A stretch of 12,064 bases of DNA. Origin: Boseongicola sp. SB0662_bin_57 (lineage in GTDB: Bacteria > Pseudomonadota > Alphaproteobacteria > Rhodobacterales > Rhodobacteraceae). Both the position numbers and the translations under genes were made by a program. The notes under the pieces are model-generated. The model made no database searches, was not told the DNA's origin, and worked only from the letters and a program-made list of their open reading frames with translations. Below are positions 1 through 7,403 of this stretch, in pieces (within the stretch, counting starts at the first letter, position 1; every line of letters starts with the position of its first letter). The stretch lies in contig VXPN01000248.1 of NCBI GenBank assembly GCA_009839535.1, positions 1,548 to 13,611 of the forward strand, read 5' to 3'.

Positions 1-13
1 GCCCAGCCTGGGC
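1..13. terminator. Short GC-rich inverted repeat, possible terminator stem of the amt unit
   Basis: The first 13 bases, GCCCAGCCTGGGC, are a perfect inverted repeat with a single central base. It lies 25 bases beyond the stop codon of the small membrane protein gene, on the downstream side of that minus-strand unit. It could be the stem of a rho-independent terminator. The bases that would form the U-tract lie outside the window, so this cannot be confirmed, and the stem is short. Confidence 0.25.
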
Positions 14-38
14 GGCCCGCGTCCGTCTTGTTCGGGCG

Positions 39-233
39 TCAGCCGTGTCCGGACTCGACGTCCTTGCCTGCCTGCATGCGCTTGTACGCATCAAGCTCAT
101 GCCTTGAGCCGAGATACACCGCTCCGATGCAGACCAGCGCGGCGATGATCGTCCAGATCACCTCCCAGGAGGAATTGGCTCCCATGTAGAGGGCGCCTTC
201 GACGACGTCCCAGTTTGCGATGTCATATCCCAT
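39..233 (-). CDS. Small single-helix membrane protein downstream of amt
   Basis: A 64-residue protein I do not recognise. Residues about 22-42 (SWEVIWTIIAALVCIGAVYL) form one hydrophobic membrane segment. They are preceded by an acidic and aromatic N-terminus (MGYDIANWDVVEGALYMG) and followed by a charged tail with R, H, K and E residues. Positive charges after the helix and acidic residues before it suggest an N-out, C-in orientation by the positive-inside rule (inference). The start is the ATG at 233, with an AAGGAG ribosome binding site 8-9 bases upstream. The gene begins 23 bases after the Amt stop codon on the same strand, so the two are very likely co-transcribed. This suggests a role with the ammonium transporter, such as an accessory or stabilising subunit, but no function can be assigned from sequence. 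A short gene with a clear ribosome binding site and a membrane helix is likely real. Confidence 0.75.
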   Translation of the reverse strand: MGYDIANWDVVEGALYMGANSSWEVIWTIIAALVCIGAVYLGSRHELDAYKRMQAGKDVESGHG

Positions 234-256
234 GGATTCTACTCCTTGACCTGTAT

Positions 257-1636
257 TCAGCTTGTCGGGCTTGACGACATGTTGATGCCTTCCGGATAGG
301 CCGAAACCGGCACCTTGGCCATGTCAAGACCGGAAATCTCGGCTGCCTCGCCGACGCGGAGCAATCCGAACTGTTTCAGGATCCAGCTGACCACGTAGCC
401 GGGGACGAAGCCCAGAAGGAAGAAGACGATCGCTCCGACGACCTGGCCATAGATCGTGACCGTCGCGACGCCTTCACCCTGCAGCGCAGGAAGGCCGGTT
501 GCCCAGACGCCGAACATGATCAGGCCAAAGAGGCCAATCGTGCCATGCACGGTGACCGCCCCGACGGCATCGTCGATGCCGCGTCTCTCAAGCCACTTGG
601 CGCACGGCTTGAGCAACGCACCGGAGGCGGCGCCCATGATGAATGCGAGAGGTGGCCAGTAGACATCGAGGCCCGATGCGCAGCCGATGATTCCGGCCAG
701 TGCGCCGGACATCATCCAGAACGGATCGCGCGTCACCGCCCAGGCGCCGATGATTCCGCCCGCAAAACCCATCAGGATGTTGAATGCCAGCGCACTGAGG
801 GTCATTGGCGTGCCGTAGATCGTCGTCGGCTTGTCGGAATACCAGCTCCATGCTTCGCCCGGAATGATCACGCAGGCCATGAGGAAGCCCCAGAAGCCGA
901 CGATGATCAACATCAGTCCCACCAGCGTGAACGGCAAGTTGTGCCCGCCAAGGTGGTTTGCAGAACCGTCGGCGTTGAACTTGCCGATGCGGGGTCCGAG
1001 ATTGATCAGGATGCCTAGGGCGAAGAACCCGGCTACCGCGTGCACGAGACCCGCCGCGCCGAAGTCATGTACGCCGAACTTGGTGACGAGCCACCCGTCT
1101 GCGTGCCAGCCCCAGGCCGCTGCGACAACCCATGCAAAGCTGCCAAGCACGACCGCAAGGATCACGAAGCCCGCGACCTGGATGCGCTCAATGACAGCGC
1201 CAGACATGATCGAGGCGGTCGTTGCGGCAAAGAGGGTGAATGCGCCCCAGAACACGCCGGAAGCCTGGTCTGCAATGTTCGGACCCATGGATTCGACCCA
1301 CGGAAGGGCGATTGCGTTCGCGTAGCCCGCTCCCGAAATCTCGTAGGGGCCTGGCGAAAGGGTCAATCCAGTGGGAAAGCCCCAGTAGACCCACCATCCG
1401 AAGAAGTAGAAGGTTGGTACCATGAACGCAAAGGCAAGGATGTTTTTCACGCCCGATGCCAGAACGTTCTTTTGCCGTGATGCTCCCATTTCGTAGGCAA
1501 GAAATCCTGCGTGAATGATGACCATCAGTGGAATCGTGAGGTAATAGTAGGCTTCCGCGAACATCGTGTTCGTGACACCTGCCTTCGCCTCCAATTCAGT
1601 GATTTTTGCCGCAAGTTCGGCTAGCTGCTCTTCCAT
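257..1636 (-). CDS. amt: Ammonium transporter, Amt/MEP/Rh family
   Basis: Inner-membrane channel for ammonium/ammonia uptake, which in this family works as a trimer. About 459 residues with some 11 hydrophobic helices. The pore twin histidines are visible: one in DFGAAGLVHAVAG (equivalent to E. coli AmtB H168, with the preceding Asp equivalent to D160) and one in DDAVGAVTVHGTIG (equivalent to H318). The conserved patch near AmtB F215/S219 reads GFWGFLMAC rather than the usual GWFGFNAGS. The N-terminus has no classical signal peptide but begins with a heptad-like helix (MEEQLAELAAKITELEAKAG), followed by the first helix around LTIPLMVIIHAGFLAYEMG. I chose the ATG at 1636 because AGGTGAG lies a few bases upstream; a GTG at 1645 would add three residues. 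No glnK (PII) gene adjoins it; a small membrane protein gene follows instead. No convincing sigma-54 site was found upstream. Confidence 0.95.
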   Translation of the reverse strand: MEEQLAELAAKITELEAKAGVTNTMFAEAYYYLTIPLMVIIHAGFLAYEMGASRQKNVLASGVKNILAFAFMVPTFYFFGWWVYWGFPTGLTLSPGPYEISGAGYANAIALPWVESMGPNIADQASGVFWGAFTLFAATTASIMSGAVIERIQVAGFVILAVVLGSFAWVVAAAWGWHADGWLVTKFGVHDFGAAGLVHAVAGFFALGILINLGPRIGKFNADGSANHLGGHNLPFTLVGLMLIIVGFWGFLMACVIIPGEAWSWYSDKPTTIYGTPMTLSALAFNILMGFAGGIIGAWAVTRDPFWMMSGALAGIIGCASGLDVYWPPLAFIMGAASGALLKPCAKWLERRGIDDAVGAVTVHGTIGLFGLIMFGVWATGLPALQGEGVATVTIYGQVVGAIVFFLLGFVPGYVVSWILKQFGLLRVGEAAEISGLDMAKVPVSAYPEGINMSSSPTS

Positions 1637-2268
1637 AGCTCTCACCTTTCAGATCTGTCCCTGTTTAGCGACGCTGATAACCCGCATCCATTGAAGTCTG
1701 GACCATTCCGATTTTATTTTGCAAGGAAAATTTGCCCGGCAGAGTTTCTTTTTTGCCTGAAATGCAGGGTGGGAACGAGCGAACTGATTCCCGCAGACGG
1801 CATGTGTAGCCAGAAAGCGTTGCCTTCCGCATCAAACGCGCGCACGAAAGCGACATGCTCGGCTTCAAGCAGGCAGCCAGTGTCAGGAAGCGAGAGTTCT
1901 TGCAGTCGAAGAGGAATGAATCGTACGGAAGTTGCCGGGACAGATTTTGTGGCAGCATTCGCCCTCAGCAGCCACATGCCGTTATTGTGCCGGGCGGAAT
2001 TACCCATTTTTCGGGCTCAACGTGGATCTGGTTCGGGAAGCCGCGCTAGTTATCGCATTGCAATCGATGTTCCGTTCACGCCCTTTCATGGGCCTCGCCA
2101 GGAGTGCGATGGGCTGAACTTTCAGACGCGTGAGTGGCTTCGCACCGTCATTCCCTGAGGATCAAGAATGCGCGTGCTTCCCGGAAGCACCAGTATCGCC
2201 GTGCAACAGATTGATTGTCACCGTGTTGCATTAGAACCTGGATTCTTCGCAGCATCGCTTTGGTGATC
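1637..2268. other. Non-coding or decayed region upstream of amt
   Basis: No intact gene is convincing here. The stretch looks AT-richer than its surroundings. The longest reading of interest is a 97-codon minus-strand frame (2007 to 1714, ATG start) with no clear ribosome binding site and only moderately GC-rich third positions. I do not recognise its product, which contains FDAEGNAFWLHMP. The amt promoter should lie in the part nearest 1636. A TAAAAT hexamer occurs there on the minus strand near 1714-1719, without a good -35 partner. Confidence 0.5.
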
Positions 2269-2487
2269 GAAGGCAGCGGGAACGCGGACCTCCGCTTCCA
2301 TTGCGCCAATCTCGCCGCCTTTGAATTCCTTGGAATGATACCCTTGCCATACCTGGAATTTGCCATTGGATTGCAATGCCAGATGGGCGGACAGCCTTGC
2401 TCGACGATCAGGCATGTCGATAGTCTGGCAAACCGCTTGAATCGCGTGAGCGAAACGATGGATGAAGTCCAGTTCTTGAAGCAGATG
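2269..2487 (-). pseudogene. Remnant of the C-terminal end of a Fic-family protein
   Basis: Read on the minus strand, about 73 codons translate to a segment that resembles the C-terminal helical end of Fic-domain proteins of the COG3177 type. In those proteins I recall a pattern like 'D..k.aIq.vvDMPDR...lfi.lcLQNnGrLS..KR..hF..LtdeEi..lE'. Here the matching blocks are HLLQELDFIHRFAHAIQ, TIDMPDRRARLSAHLALQSNG and GGEIGAMEAEV. The Fic catalytic motif HPFxxGNGRxxR is not present upstream, and unrelated sequence (the TnpB-like remnant on the other strand) takes over beyond about 2600. The LSxxKR part is altered. This is therefore a truncated fossil, not a working AMPylation or toxin gene. The enclosing frame has an ATG at 2586, but nothing supports translation. 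Identification is by eye from family memory. Confidence 0.5.
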
Positions 2488-2654
2488 CACTTCATTCGTA
2501 ATTTTTGATCTCTTTGAAATGACACTCGAACTGAGGCGCAGCATCGAATTGCAAATGGACGTCGGAAGCTTCGATCCTGACGTCAAGCCCTTGGTTTCGT
2601 GCGAAATTGGGCAGCACTGCGCCAGCTTCCCCGTCGGAGACGGTACGGACGCGC

Positions 2655-2960
2655 GTGCCGGGCGGCTTCGGCATCCCCGGGAAGGCCAAGGTCAAGTGGC
2701 ATCGGGAACTTCCGGCCCGGGCTGCGCACGCGATTATTTGCCGGATGGACGGGAAGTGGCATGTCACGCTTCAATTAAAGGTCGTCGGACAGGCCATCCC
2801 CGTCGAAGAACGCGCTGCGCTGATCCCGCATGGTCGAGAGGCAGATTCGTTGGCTCCAACGCGCATTGCAGAGCGCCTTCCGGATAGGCAAGCGCAAGGC
2901 ACAAGGCTTGCAAGAACCTTGCGTAACTCCACTGCCCATCGTTGGCAGGCGATGCAACGT
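2655..2960 (+). pseudogene. Decayed TnpB/OrfB fragment (IS200/IS605 or IS1341 type)
   Basis: On the plus strand the frame starting near 2655 reads a block like the middle beta-rich part of TnpB/OrfB proteins, whose usual form is 'lPklG.vkv..hR.lp......tvsr..dGrWyvsfqve'. The matching residues are GKAKVKWHRELP followed by RMDGKWHVTLQLKV (about 2675-2783). Further on, PHGREADSLAP resembles the 'lSdGe.i..P' step. In another frame, RWLQRALQSAFRIGKRKAQ (from about 2848) resembles the 'rLqraLsr.krGSknr.Ka' block, so at least one frameshift is implied. The N-terminal domain, the catalytic DED triad and the zinc finger cannot be seen. No terminal repeats or companion tnpA are visible. Best read as a dead insertion-sequence fragment; the match is short and made by eye. 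Confidence 0.42.
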
Positions 2961-3162
2961 CCTGACAATGGCTCGCGGTCGACCTCGCCTGGACGCGGCT
3001 CGATCGCTATGGATCGCAGGTTCTCGACGGTGGCGTTAACGTTGCCTGGAACACTTTCTTTCGCGCCTTGGGGCCGGGAACCGGCCTTCCGTTTCCTTGC
3101 GATCGCCATCGAATGGAACGACGATTGCACATGGGTTTGCGTGAAGCCCGGAAGGTGTCAGG

Positions 3163-4743
3163 TCAGGAGGTCGAGGTGGTTTCGTCGAGATACGCTGCAA
3201 TTGCGTCACGCGCATCAGGCGCAAGCTTTAGTCCGAGCTTGGTGCGCCGCCATAGGAAATCATCAACCGTCCGCACCCATTCGTTGGCGACGACCCAATC
3301 AAGTTCGCGGGCAGTGACTGTGCCGCCGAAGCTTTGTCCGAGATGCTTGCGGACACGGGCGTCGCCGAGCAGGTTTCGGGCATCGGTTCCGTATGTGCGA
3401 ACCAGCCTGCGAGCCCACTCTTGGGTCAGAAACGGATAGTCGGTTTGCAAGTCAGCGATGAAGCCATCCACTCCGTCGACCGACAGGTCCCCGCCCGGGA
3501 GGGGGACGCCGGCGGTCCAGTTCGGTTCCTTGTTGTTCAGGCAGGCGCCCACCTTCTCCATCGCGACCTCGGCAAGTCGACGATAGGTGGAGATCTTGCC
3601 GCCGAAGATGTTGAGGAGCGGCGCACCGCCCTGGTCGTCGACCTTCAGGACGTAGTCCCGGGTCGCCGCCGTGGCTGAAGCCGCGCCGTCGTTGTAGAGC
3701 GGACGCACCCCGGAAAAGGTCCAGACTACGTCCTCGATTGTCACGGGTCGGCGGAAATACCGGGAAGCGAGGGTCAGCAGGTAGTCGCGCTCAGGCTCCG
3801 TGCAAACGGGCAGCATGTGAGGATCGGAATGTTCCAAGTCTGTCGTGCCGATGAGGGTGAAGTCGTCCTCGTACGGGATTGCAAAGATGATCCGCCCGTC
3901 CGTGCCCTGAAAGAAGTAGGCTTTGTCATGGTCGTAGAGCTTTCGCGTCACGATGTGGCTGCCACGCACCAGTCGCACTTCTTCGCCACTGTTCGACCGC
4001 ACCGTGTTTCGGATGACATGCCCGACCCATGGCCCGCCCGCATTGACGAGCATCCGGGCAAGCACGTGTCGGCCCTTGCCGCCTGTCTCAAGCCTGACGT
4101 TCCAAAGCTCTCCCGAACGTTCGGCCGATACGACCTTCGTTCGGGTCATGATTTTCGCGCCGCGCGCCGCTGCATCGCGGGCATTCAGGACTACGAGCCG
4201 TGCGTCCTGCACCCAGCAATCGGAATACTCGTAGGCTCGGACGAACTTGGGGTCGAGCGGCGCGCCTGCGGGATCATCCTTCAAGCTCAGCGTCACGGTG
4301 CCAGACAGAATCTCCCGTCCGCCAAGATGGTCGTAGACAAGGAGTCCCAGCCGAATGAGCCAGGCCGGGCGTCGCCCGCGCATCCAGGGCATGAAAGTCC
4401 CCAGGATTCTCGACATCGGCGTTCCGCCCTCGAATCGCATGTCGCCGTGAAAGGGCAGGACGAAGCGCATCGGCCAGGCAATGTGCGGCATGGCGCGAAG
4501 CAGGACTTCGCGCTCGACCAGCGCTTCGCGCACCAGACGAAACTCGAAATGCTCAAGATACCGCAGTCCGCCGTGGAAGAGCTTGGTTGATCCGCTGGAC
4601 GTGGCTGACGCCAGGTCATTCATTTCAGCCAGTCCGACTTTGAGACCCCGGCCCGCCGCGTCACGTGCGATGCCACAGCCATTGATGCCACCGCCAATGA
4701 CAAATAGATCGTAGGTCTCAGGATCGCTTGTTGGTACCGTCAT
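3163..4743 (-). CDS. glpD: Aerobic glycerol-3-phosphate dehydrogenase (FAD, quinone-linked)
   Basis: Oxidises sn-glycerol 3-phosphate to dihydroxyacetone phosphate and gives the electrons to the quinone pool; a flavoprotein bound peripherally to the inner face of the cytoplasmic membrane. The 526 residues compare with about 500 in E. coli GlpD. The N-terminus has the FAD dinucleotide-binding loop VIGGGINGCGIARDAAGRG (residues 15-33), and the family signature GSTKLFHGGLRYLE lies at 51-64. The middle contains GPWVGHV and the substrate-domain stretch GTDGRIIFAIPYEDDFTLIG. The block FSGVRPLYND and the C-terminal FAD contact FGGKISTYRRLAE follow, and then a helical C-terminal domain. The ATG at 4743 lies inside the end of glpR (26-base overlap), so translation is probably coupled; the Shine-Dalgarno sequence in front is weak. 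It forms a glpR-glpD unit read away from the transporter operon. Confidence 0.97.
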   Translation of the reverse strand: MTVPTSDPETYDLFVIGGGINGCGIARDAAGRGLKVGLAEMNDLASATSSGSTKLFHGGLRYLEHFEFRLVREALVEREVLLRAMPHIAWPMRFVLPFHGDMRFEGGTPMSRILGTFMPWMRGRRPAWLIRLGLLVYDHLGGREILSGTVTLSLKDDPAGAPLDPKFVRAYEYSDCWVQDARLVVLNARDAAARGAKIMTRTKVVSAERSGELWNVRLETGGKGRHVLARMLVNAGGPWVGHVIRNTVRSNSGEEVRLVRGSHIVTRKLYDHDKAYFFQGTDGRIIFAIPYEDDFTLIGTTDLEHSDPHMLPVCTEPERDYLLTLASRYFRRPVTIEDVVWTFSGVRPLYNDGAASATAATRDYVLKVDDQGGAPLLNIFGGKISTYRRLAEVAMEKVGACLNNKEPNWTAGVPLPGGDLSVDGVDGFIADLQTDYPFLTQEWARRLVRTYGTDARNLLGDARVRKHLGQSFGGTVTARELDWVVANEWVRTVDDFLWRRTKLGLKLAPDARDAIAAYLDETTSTS

Positions 4744-5509
4744 TGCTTCGGTCTATCGTCAGGATTTCTGCATTGCCGCGGCGTGCCGCCTCCTGAAACT
4801 CGAAGGGCGGCACATCATCAGTCACGACGTAGTCAAGATCGGTTACGTTGCAGATCCTGACCGGTGCAGTTCGCTCAAACTTCGTCGAGTCGCAAACCAG
4901 GATTCTCGTTCGCGCATTGCGCAGGATCGCTCGCGCGACCGACACCTCACGGGCGTCAAAGTCCAGGACCGCGCCGTCAGGATCAAGCGCCGAGGCTCCG
5001 ATCACCGCGTAGTCGACCTTGTAGCGAGAGATGAACTCGACGGCGTCTTCGCCCACAATCGCCCCGTCCGACGGCCTGACTGCGCCGCCAACGAGGATGA
5101 GTTCTCGCACGCCGGTTCCAATCAAAGTGTTTATCACGTTGATATTGTTGGACAAGACAACCAAGCCCTTGTGACTTGCAAGCGCCCGCGCGACCTGCTC
5201 GGTCGAAGTGCCGATGTTGAGCGTCACCGAGCAATCATCAGGAATGAGCGACACGGCGAGAGTTCCCATGGCTTCCTTCTCCGACGCACGCAGGCGGCGC
5301 CGGTCATGGTACTCGCGATTCGCCACCGCAGCGATTCGCTTGGCCCCGCCATGGGTGCGAACCGCAAGCCCAAGGTCGCACAAGTTCCCGAGATCGCGCC
5401 GAATCGTCTGGCTCGTAACCGTGAATTGCTCAGCCAGGTCCTCGACCTCGACCTGTCCGTTGCCTCGCAGCAAAGAAAGGATTTTTTCCTGCCTTTCTGT
5501 CAAATCCAT
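4718..5509 (-). CDS. glpR: DeoR-family repressor of glycerol genes
   Basis: Transcriptional regulator of 263 residues (E. coli GlpR has 252). The N-terminal winged helix-turn-helix starts MDLTERQEKILSLLRGNGQV and carries the DeoR signature DLAEQFTVTSQTIRRDL (about residues 24-40), followed by GLAVRTHGGA. The C-terminal sugar-phosphate-sensing domain shows LNIGTSTEQVARAL, ILVGGAVRPSDGAIVGEDA and ARAIL. In this family the inducer is a phosphorylated sugar or polyol, here presumably glycerol 3-phosphate. I chose the ATG at 5509 because AAGGAGAGG lies just upstream and it gives a normal-length N-terminus; an in-frame start at 5563 would add 18 residues that do not look like the family. It is divergent from the transporter operon and should bind the half-sites at 5573-5603. 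The name follows from family plus context. Confidence 0.93.
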   Translation of the reverse strand: MDLTERQEKILSLLRGNGQVEVEDLAEQFTVTSQTIRRDLGNLCDLGLAVRTHGGAKRIAAVANREYHDRRRLRASEKEAMGTLAVSLIPDDCSVTLNIGTSTEQVARALASHKGLVVLSNNINVINTLIGTGVRELILVGGAVRPSDGAIVGEDAVEFISRYKVDYAVIGASALDPDGAVLDFDAREVSVARAILRNARTRILVCDSTKFERTAPVRICNVTDLDYVVTDDVPPFEFQEAARRGNAEILTIDRSNDGTNKRS

Positions 5510-5538
5510 GCGCCTCTCCTTCGGACATGTCCTTGGGT

Positions 5539-5567
5539 TGTATACGGCAAAAGGCGCTTCCAATCCA
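5539..5567 (-). promoter_or_regulatory. Possible glpR-glpD promoter
   Basis: On the minus strand a TATACA hexamer (5544 to 5539) lies about 30 bases before the glpR start. It is 17 bases from a weak -35 candidate, TGGATT (5567 to 5562). The -10 is good and the -35 is poor, so this is a tentative assignment. It sits next to the operator region shared with the divergent transporter operon. Confidence 0.35.
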
Positions 5568-5572
5568 GAGAA

Positions 5573-5604
5573 AATTTTCGTTTGACATTCGAAAATGTTC
5601 GTTT
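5573..5604. promoter_or_regulatory. GlpR-type operator, direct and inverted half-sites
   Basis: Two copies of a half-site, AATTTTCGTT (5573-5582) and AATGTTCGTT (5594-5603), lie as direct repeats 21 bases apart, about two helical turns. Both fit the E. coli GlpR half-site consensus WATKYTCGWW as I recall it. Between them, CGAAAAT (5590-5596) forms a perfect 7-base inverted repeat with ATTTTCG (5574-5580), separated by 9 bases. The array overlaps the -35 box and spacer of the transporter promoter, so bound GlpR would block RNA polymerase there. That GlpR is the binder is inference from position and motif. Confidence 0.7.
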
Positions 5605-5609
5605 ATGTA
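5582..5609 (+). promoter_or_regulatory. Promoter of the glpVSTPQU operon
   Basis: A perfect TTGACA hexamer (5582-5587) is followed 16 bases later by TATGTA (5604-5609), a weak -10 match. This would start transcription near 5616, giving a leader of about 40 bases before the glpV ATG. The -35 box lies inside the operator array, which fits repression by steric blocking. The -35 is strong evidence; the exact -10 is uncertain. Confidence 0.6.
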
Positions 5610-5658
5610 TCACACTGTGGGGAATCCCACATGAATCGAAATCAATGGGAGTTGTGTG

Positions 5659-7395
5659 ATGCGCAAGTATCTTCTTTCCGCAGTTGCGGCATTGGCCGTG
5701 TCTGCGGGTACCAATGCTGCCTACGCCGACATGGCCGCAGCGGAAAAGTGGGTCGACGAGGAATTTCAGCCTTCGGTTCTGGCCCGTGATGAACAACTGG
5801 CCGAAATGCAGTGGTTCATCGATGCAGCGGCACCCTTTGCGGGCATGGAAATAAATGTCCTGAGCGAAGGAATTCCGACGCACAGCTATGAGTCAGAGGT
5901 CCTTACGAAAGCGTTCGAGGAGATCACCGGCATCAAGGTGAATCACCAGATCCTCGGCGAAGGCGAGGTCGTGCAGGCCGTCCAGACCCAGATGCAGACC
6001 AAGCGGAATCTCTACGATGGCTATGTGAATGACAGCGACCTGATCGGGACGCATTCGCGGCTTCAACTGGCCTACAACCTGACCGACAAGATGGCAGGCG
6101 ACTGGGCCGACGTAACGAACCCGCGGCTGGATCTTGACGATTTCATGGGCATCCAGTTCACCACCGGACCCGACGGCAAGCTCTACCAGCTGCCCGACCA
6201 GCAGTTCGCGAACCTTTACTGGTTCCGCAAGGACTGGTTCGATCGCGAAGACCTCCAGGCGCAGTTCAAGGAGATGTACGGATACGATCTTGGCGTGCCG
6301 GTCAACTGGTCCGCCTACGAGGACATCGCCGAGTTTTTCAGCGTCCACGTCAAGGAAGTTGACGGCACGACGATCTATGGCCACATGGATTATGGCAAGC
6401 GCGCGCCCGATCTTGGCTGGCGGATGACTGACGCCTGGCTGTCGATGGCAGGTGCCGGCTCGATCGGCGAGCCGAACGGCGTTCCGATCGACGAGTGGGG
6501 CATCCGCATGGAAGCCGGCTCGTGCAACCCGGCGGGTGCCAGCGTTTCGCGCGGCGGCGCGGCGAACGGCCCGGCGGCGGTCTACGCGATCCGCAAATGG
6601 GACGAGTGGCTGCGCAAGTTCGCGCCACCCGGTGCCGCAAGCTACGACTTCTACCAGTCGTTGCCGGCGCTCAGCCAAGGCAACGTGGCCCAGCAGATCT
6701 TCTGGTACACCGCGTTTACTGCCGACATGGTCAAGAGCCAGGCCGAAGGCAACAACACCGTGGATGCCGACGGCAATCCGCTCTGGCGGATGGCGCCGAG
6801 CCCGCACGGCCCCTATTGGCAGGAGGGTCAGAAGGTCGGCTATCAGGACGTGGGGTCGTGGACTTTCCTGAACTCGACCCCCGAAGATCGTGCCAAGGCC
6901 GCATGGCTCTACGCCCAGTTCGCCACATCGAAGACGGTTGACGTGCGCAAGAGCCATGTGGGCCTGACCTTCATCCGTGACAGTTCGGTCAGACACGAGA
7001 GCTTCACCGAGCGCGCACCGAAGCTGGGCGGACTTGTCGAGTTCTACCGCTCTCCCGACCGCGTGGCATGGTCGCCAACGGGAATCAACGTTCCTGACTA
7101 TCCGAAGCTGGCCCAGATATGGTGGCAGCAGATCGGTGACGTGAACTCGGGTGCCTTCACCCCGCAGGAAGCGATGGACCGTCTGGCCGAGGAAATGGAC
7201 GTGACCATGGCGCGGATGCAGGCGGCGGACGAGGCGGCAAACGTCTATGGTGGTTGCGGTCCGCGCCTCAACGAGGAGAAGGACCCGTCCGAGTGGCTCG
7301 GCAAGGGCGGCGCCAAGGCGAAGCTCGCCAACGAAAAGCCGCAGGGAGAGACGGTCAACTATGACGATCTCGTTGCCCGTTGGGCGGAAAACTGA
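5659..7395 (+). CDS. glpV: Periplasmic glycerol-binding protein of the ABC importer
   Basis: Solute-binding protein that should capture glycerol (or a related polyol or glycerol phosphate) in the periplasm and deliver it to GlpP/GlpQ. It has 578 residues, large for a carbohydrate (CUT1-type) binding protein but in line with GlpV as I remember it. A Sec signal peptide (MRKYLLSAVAALAVSAG, ending AYA before Asp24) is clear. The mature protein has the usual alpha/beta sequence of extracellular binding proteins, with FEEITGIKVNHQILGEG early and PQEAMDRLAEEMD near the end. Two cysteines are seen in the mature part, in EAGSCNPAGA and YGGCGPRLN; they could form a disulfide. The ATG at 5659 follows GGGAG with normal spacing; a GTG three bases earlier is less well placed. 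It is first in the operon here, whereas in R. leguminosarum glpV is listed last. Two hairpins follow the gene. Confidence 0.92.
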   Translation: MRKYLLSAVAALAVSAGTNAAYADMAAAEKWVDEEFQPSVLARDEQLAEMQWFIDAAAPFAGMEINVLSEGIPTHSYESEVLTKAFEEITGIKVNHQILGEGEVVQAVQTQMQTKRNLYDGYVNDSDLIGTHSRLQLAYNLTDKMAGDWADVTNPRLDLDDFMGIQFTTGPDGKLYQLPDQQFANLYWFRKDWFDREDLQAQFKEMYGYDLGVPVNWSAYEDIAEFFSVHVKEVDGTTIYGHMDYGKRAPDLGWRMTDAWLSMAGAGSIGEPNGVPIDEWGIRMEAGSCNPAGASVSRGGAANGPAAVYAIRKWDEWLRKFAPPGAASYDFYQSLPALSQGNVAQQIFWYTAFTADMVKSQAEGNNTVDADGNPLWRMAPSPHGPYWQEGQKVGYQDVGSWTFLNSTPEDRAKAAWLYAQFATSKTVDVRKSHVGLTFIRDSSVRHESFTERAPKLGGLVEFYRSPDRVAWSPTGINVPDYPKLAQIWWQQIGDVNSGAFTPQEAMDRLAEEMDVTMARMQAADEAANVYGGCGPRLNEEKDPSEWLGKGGAKAKLANEKPQGETVNYDDLVARWAEN

Positions 7396-7403
7396 GCAAA
7401 TCG

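Noticed and set aside
1719..1738. Sigma-54-like -24/-12 element upstream of amt (minus strand GGGC...CCTTGCA)
   Set aside because: The distance between the GG and the GC is two bases longer than the strict sigma-54 spacing, so it does not fit a real promoter.
2148..2525. 125-codon minus-strand frame overlapping the Fic-like remnant
   Set aside because: The family-like residues (DMPDR, LQ.NG, EIGAME) are in the neighbouring frame; this one shows no recognisable pattern.
2492..2767. 91-codon minus-strand frame opposite the TnpB-like remnant
   Set aside because: I considered it as a real gene fragment, but I recognised no family, and the plus-strand reading matches a known block pattern better.
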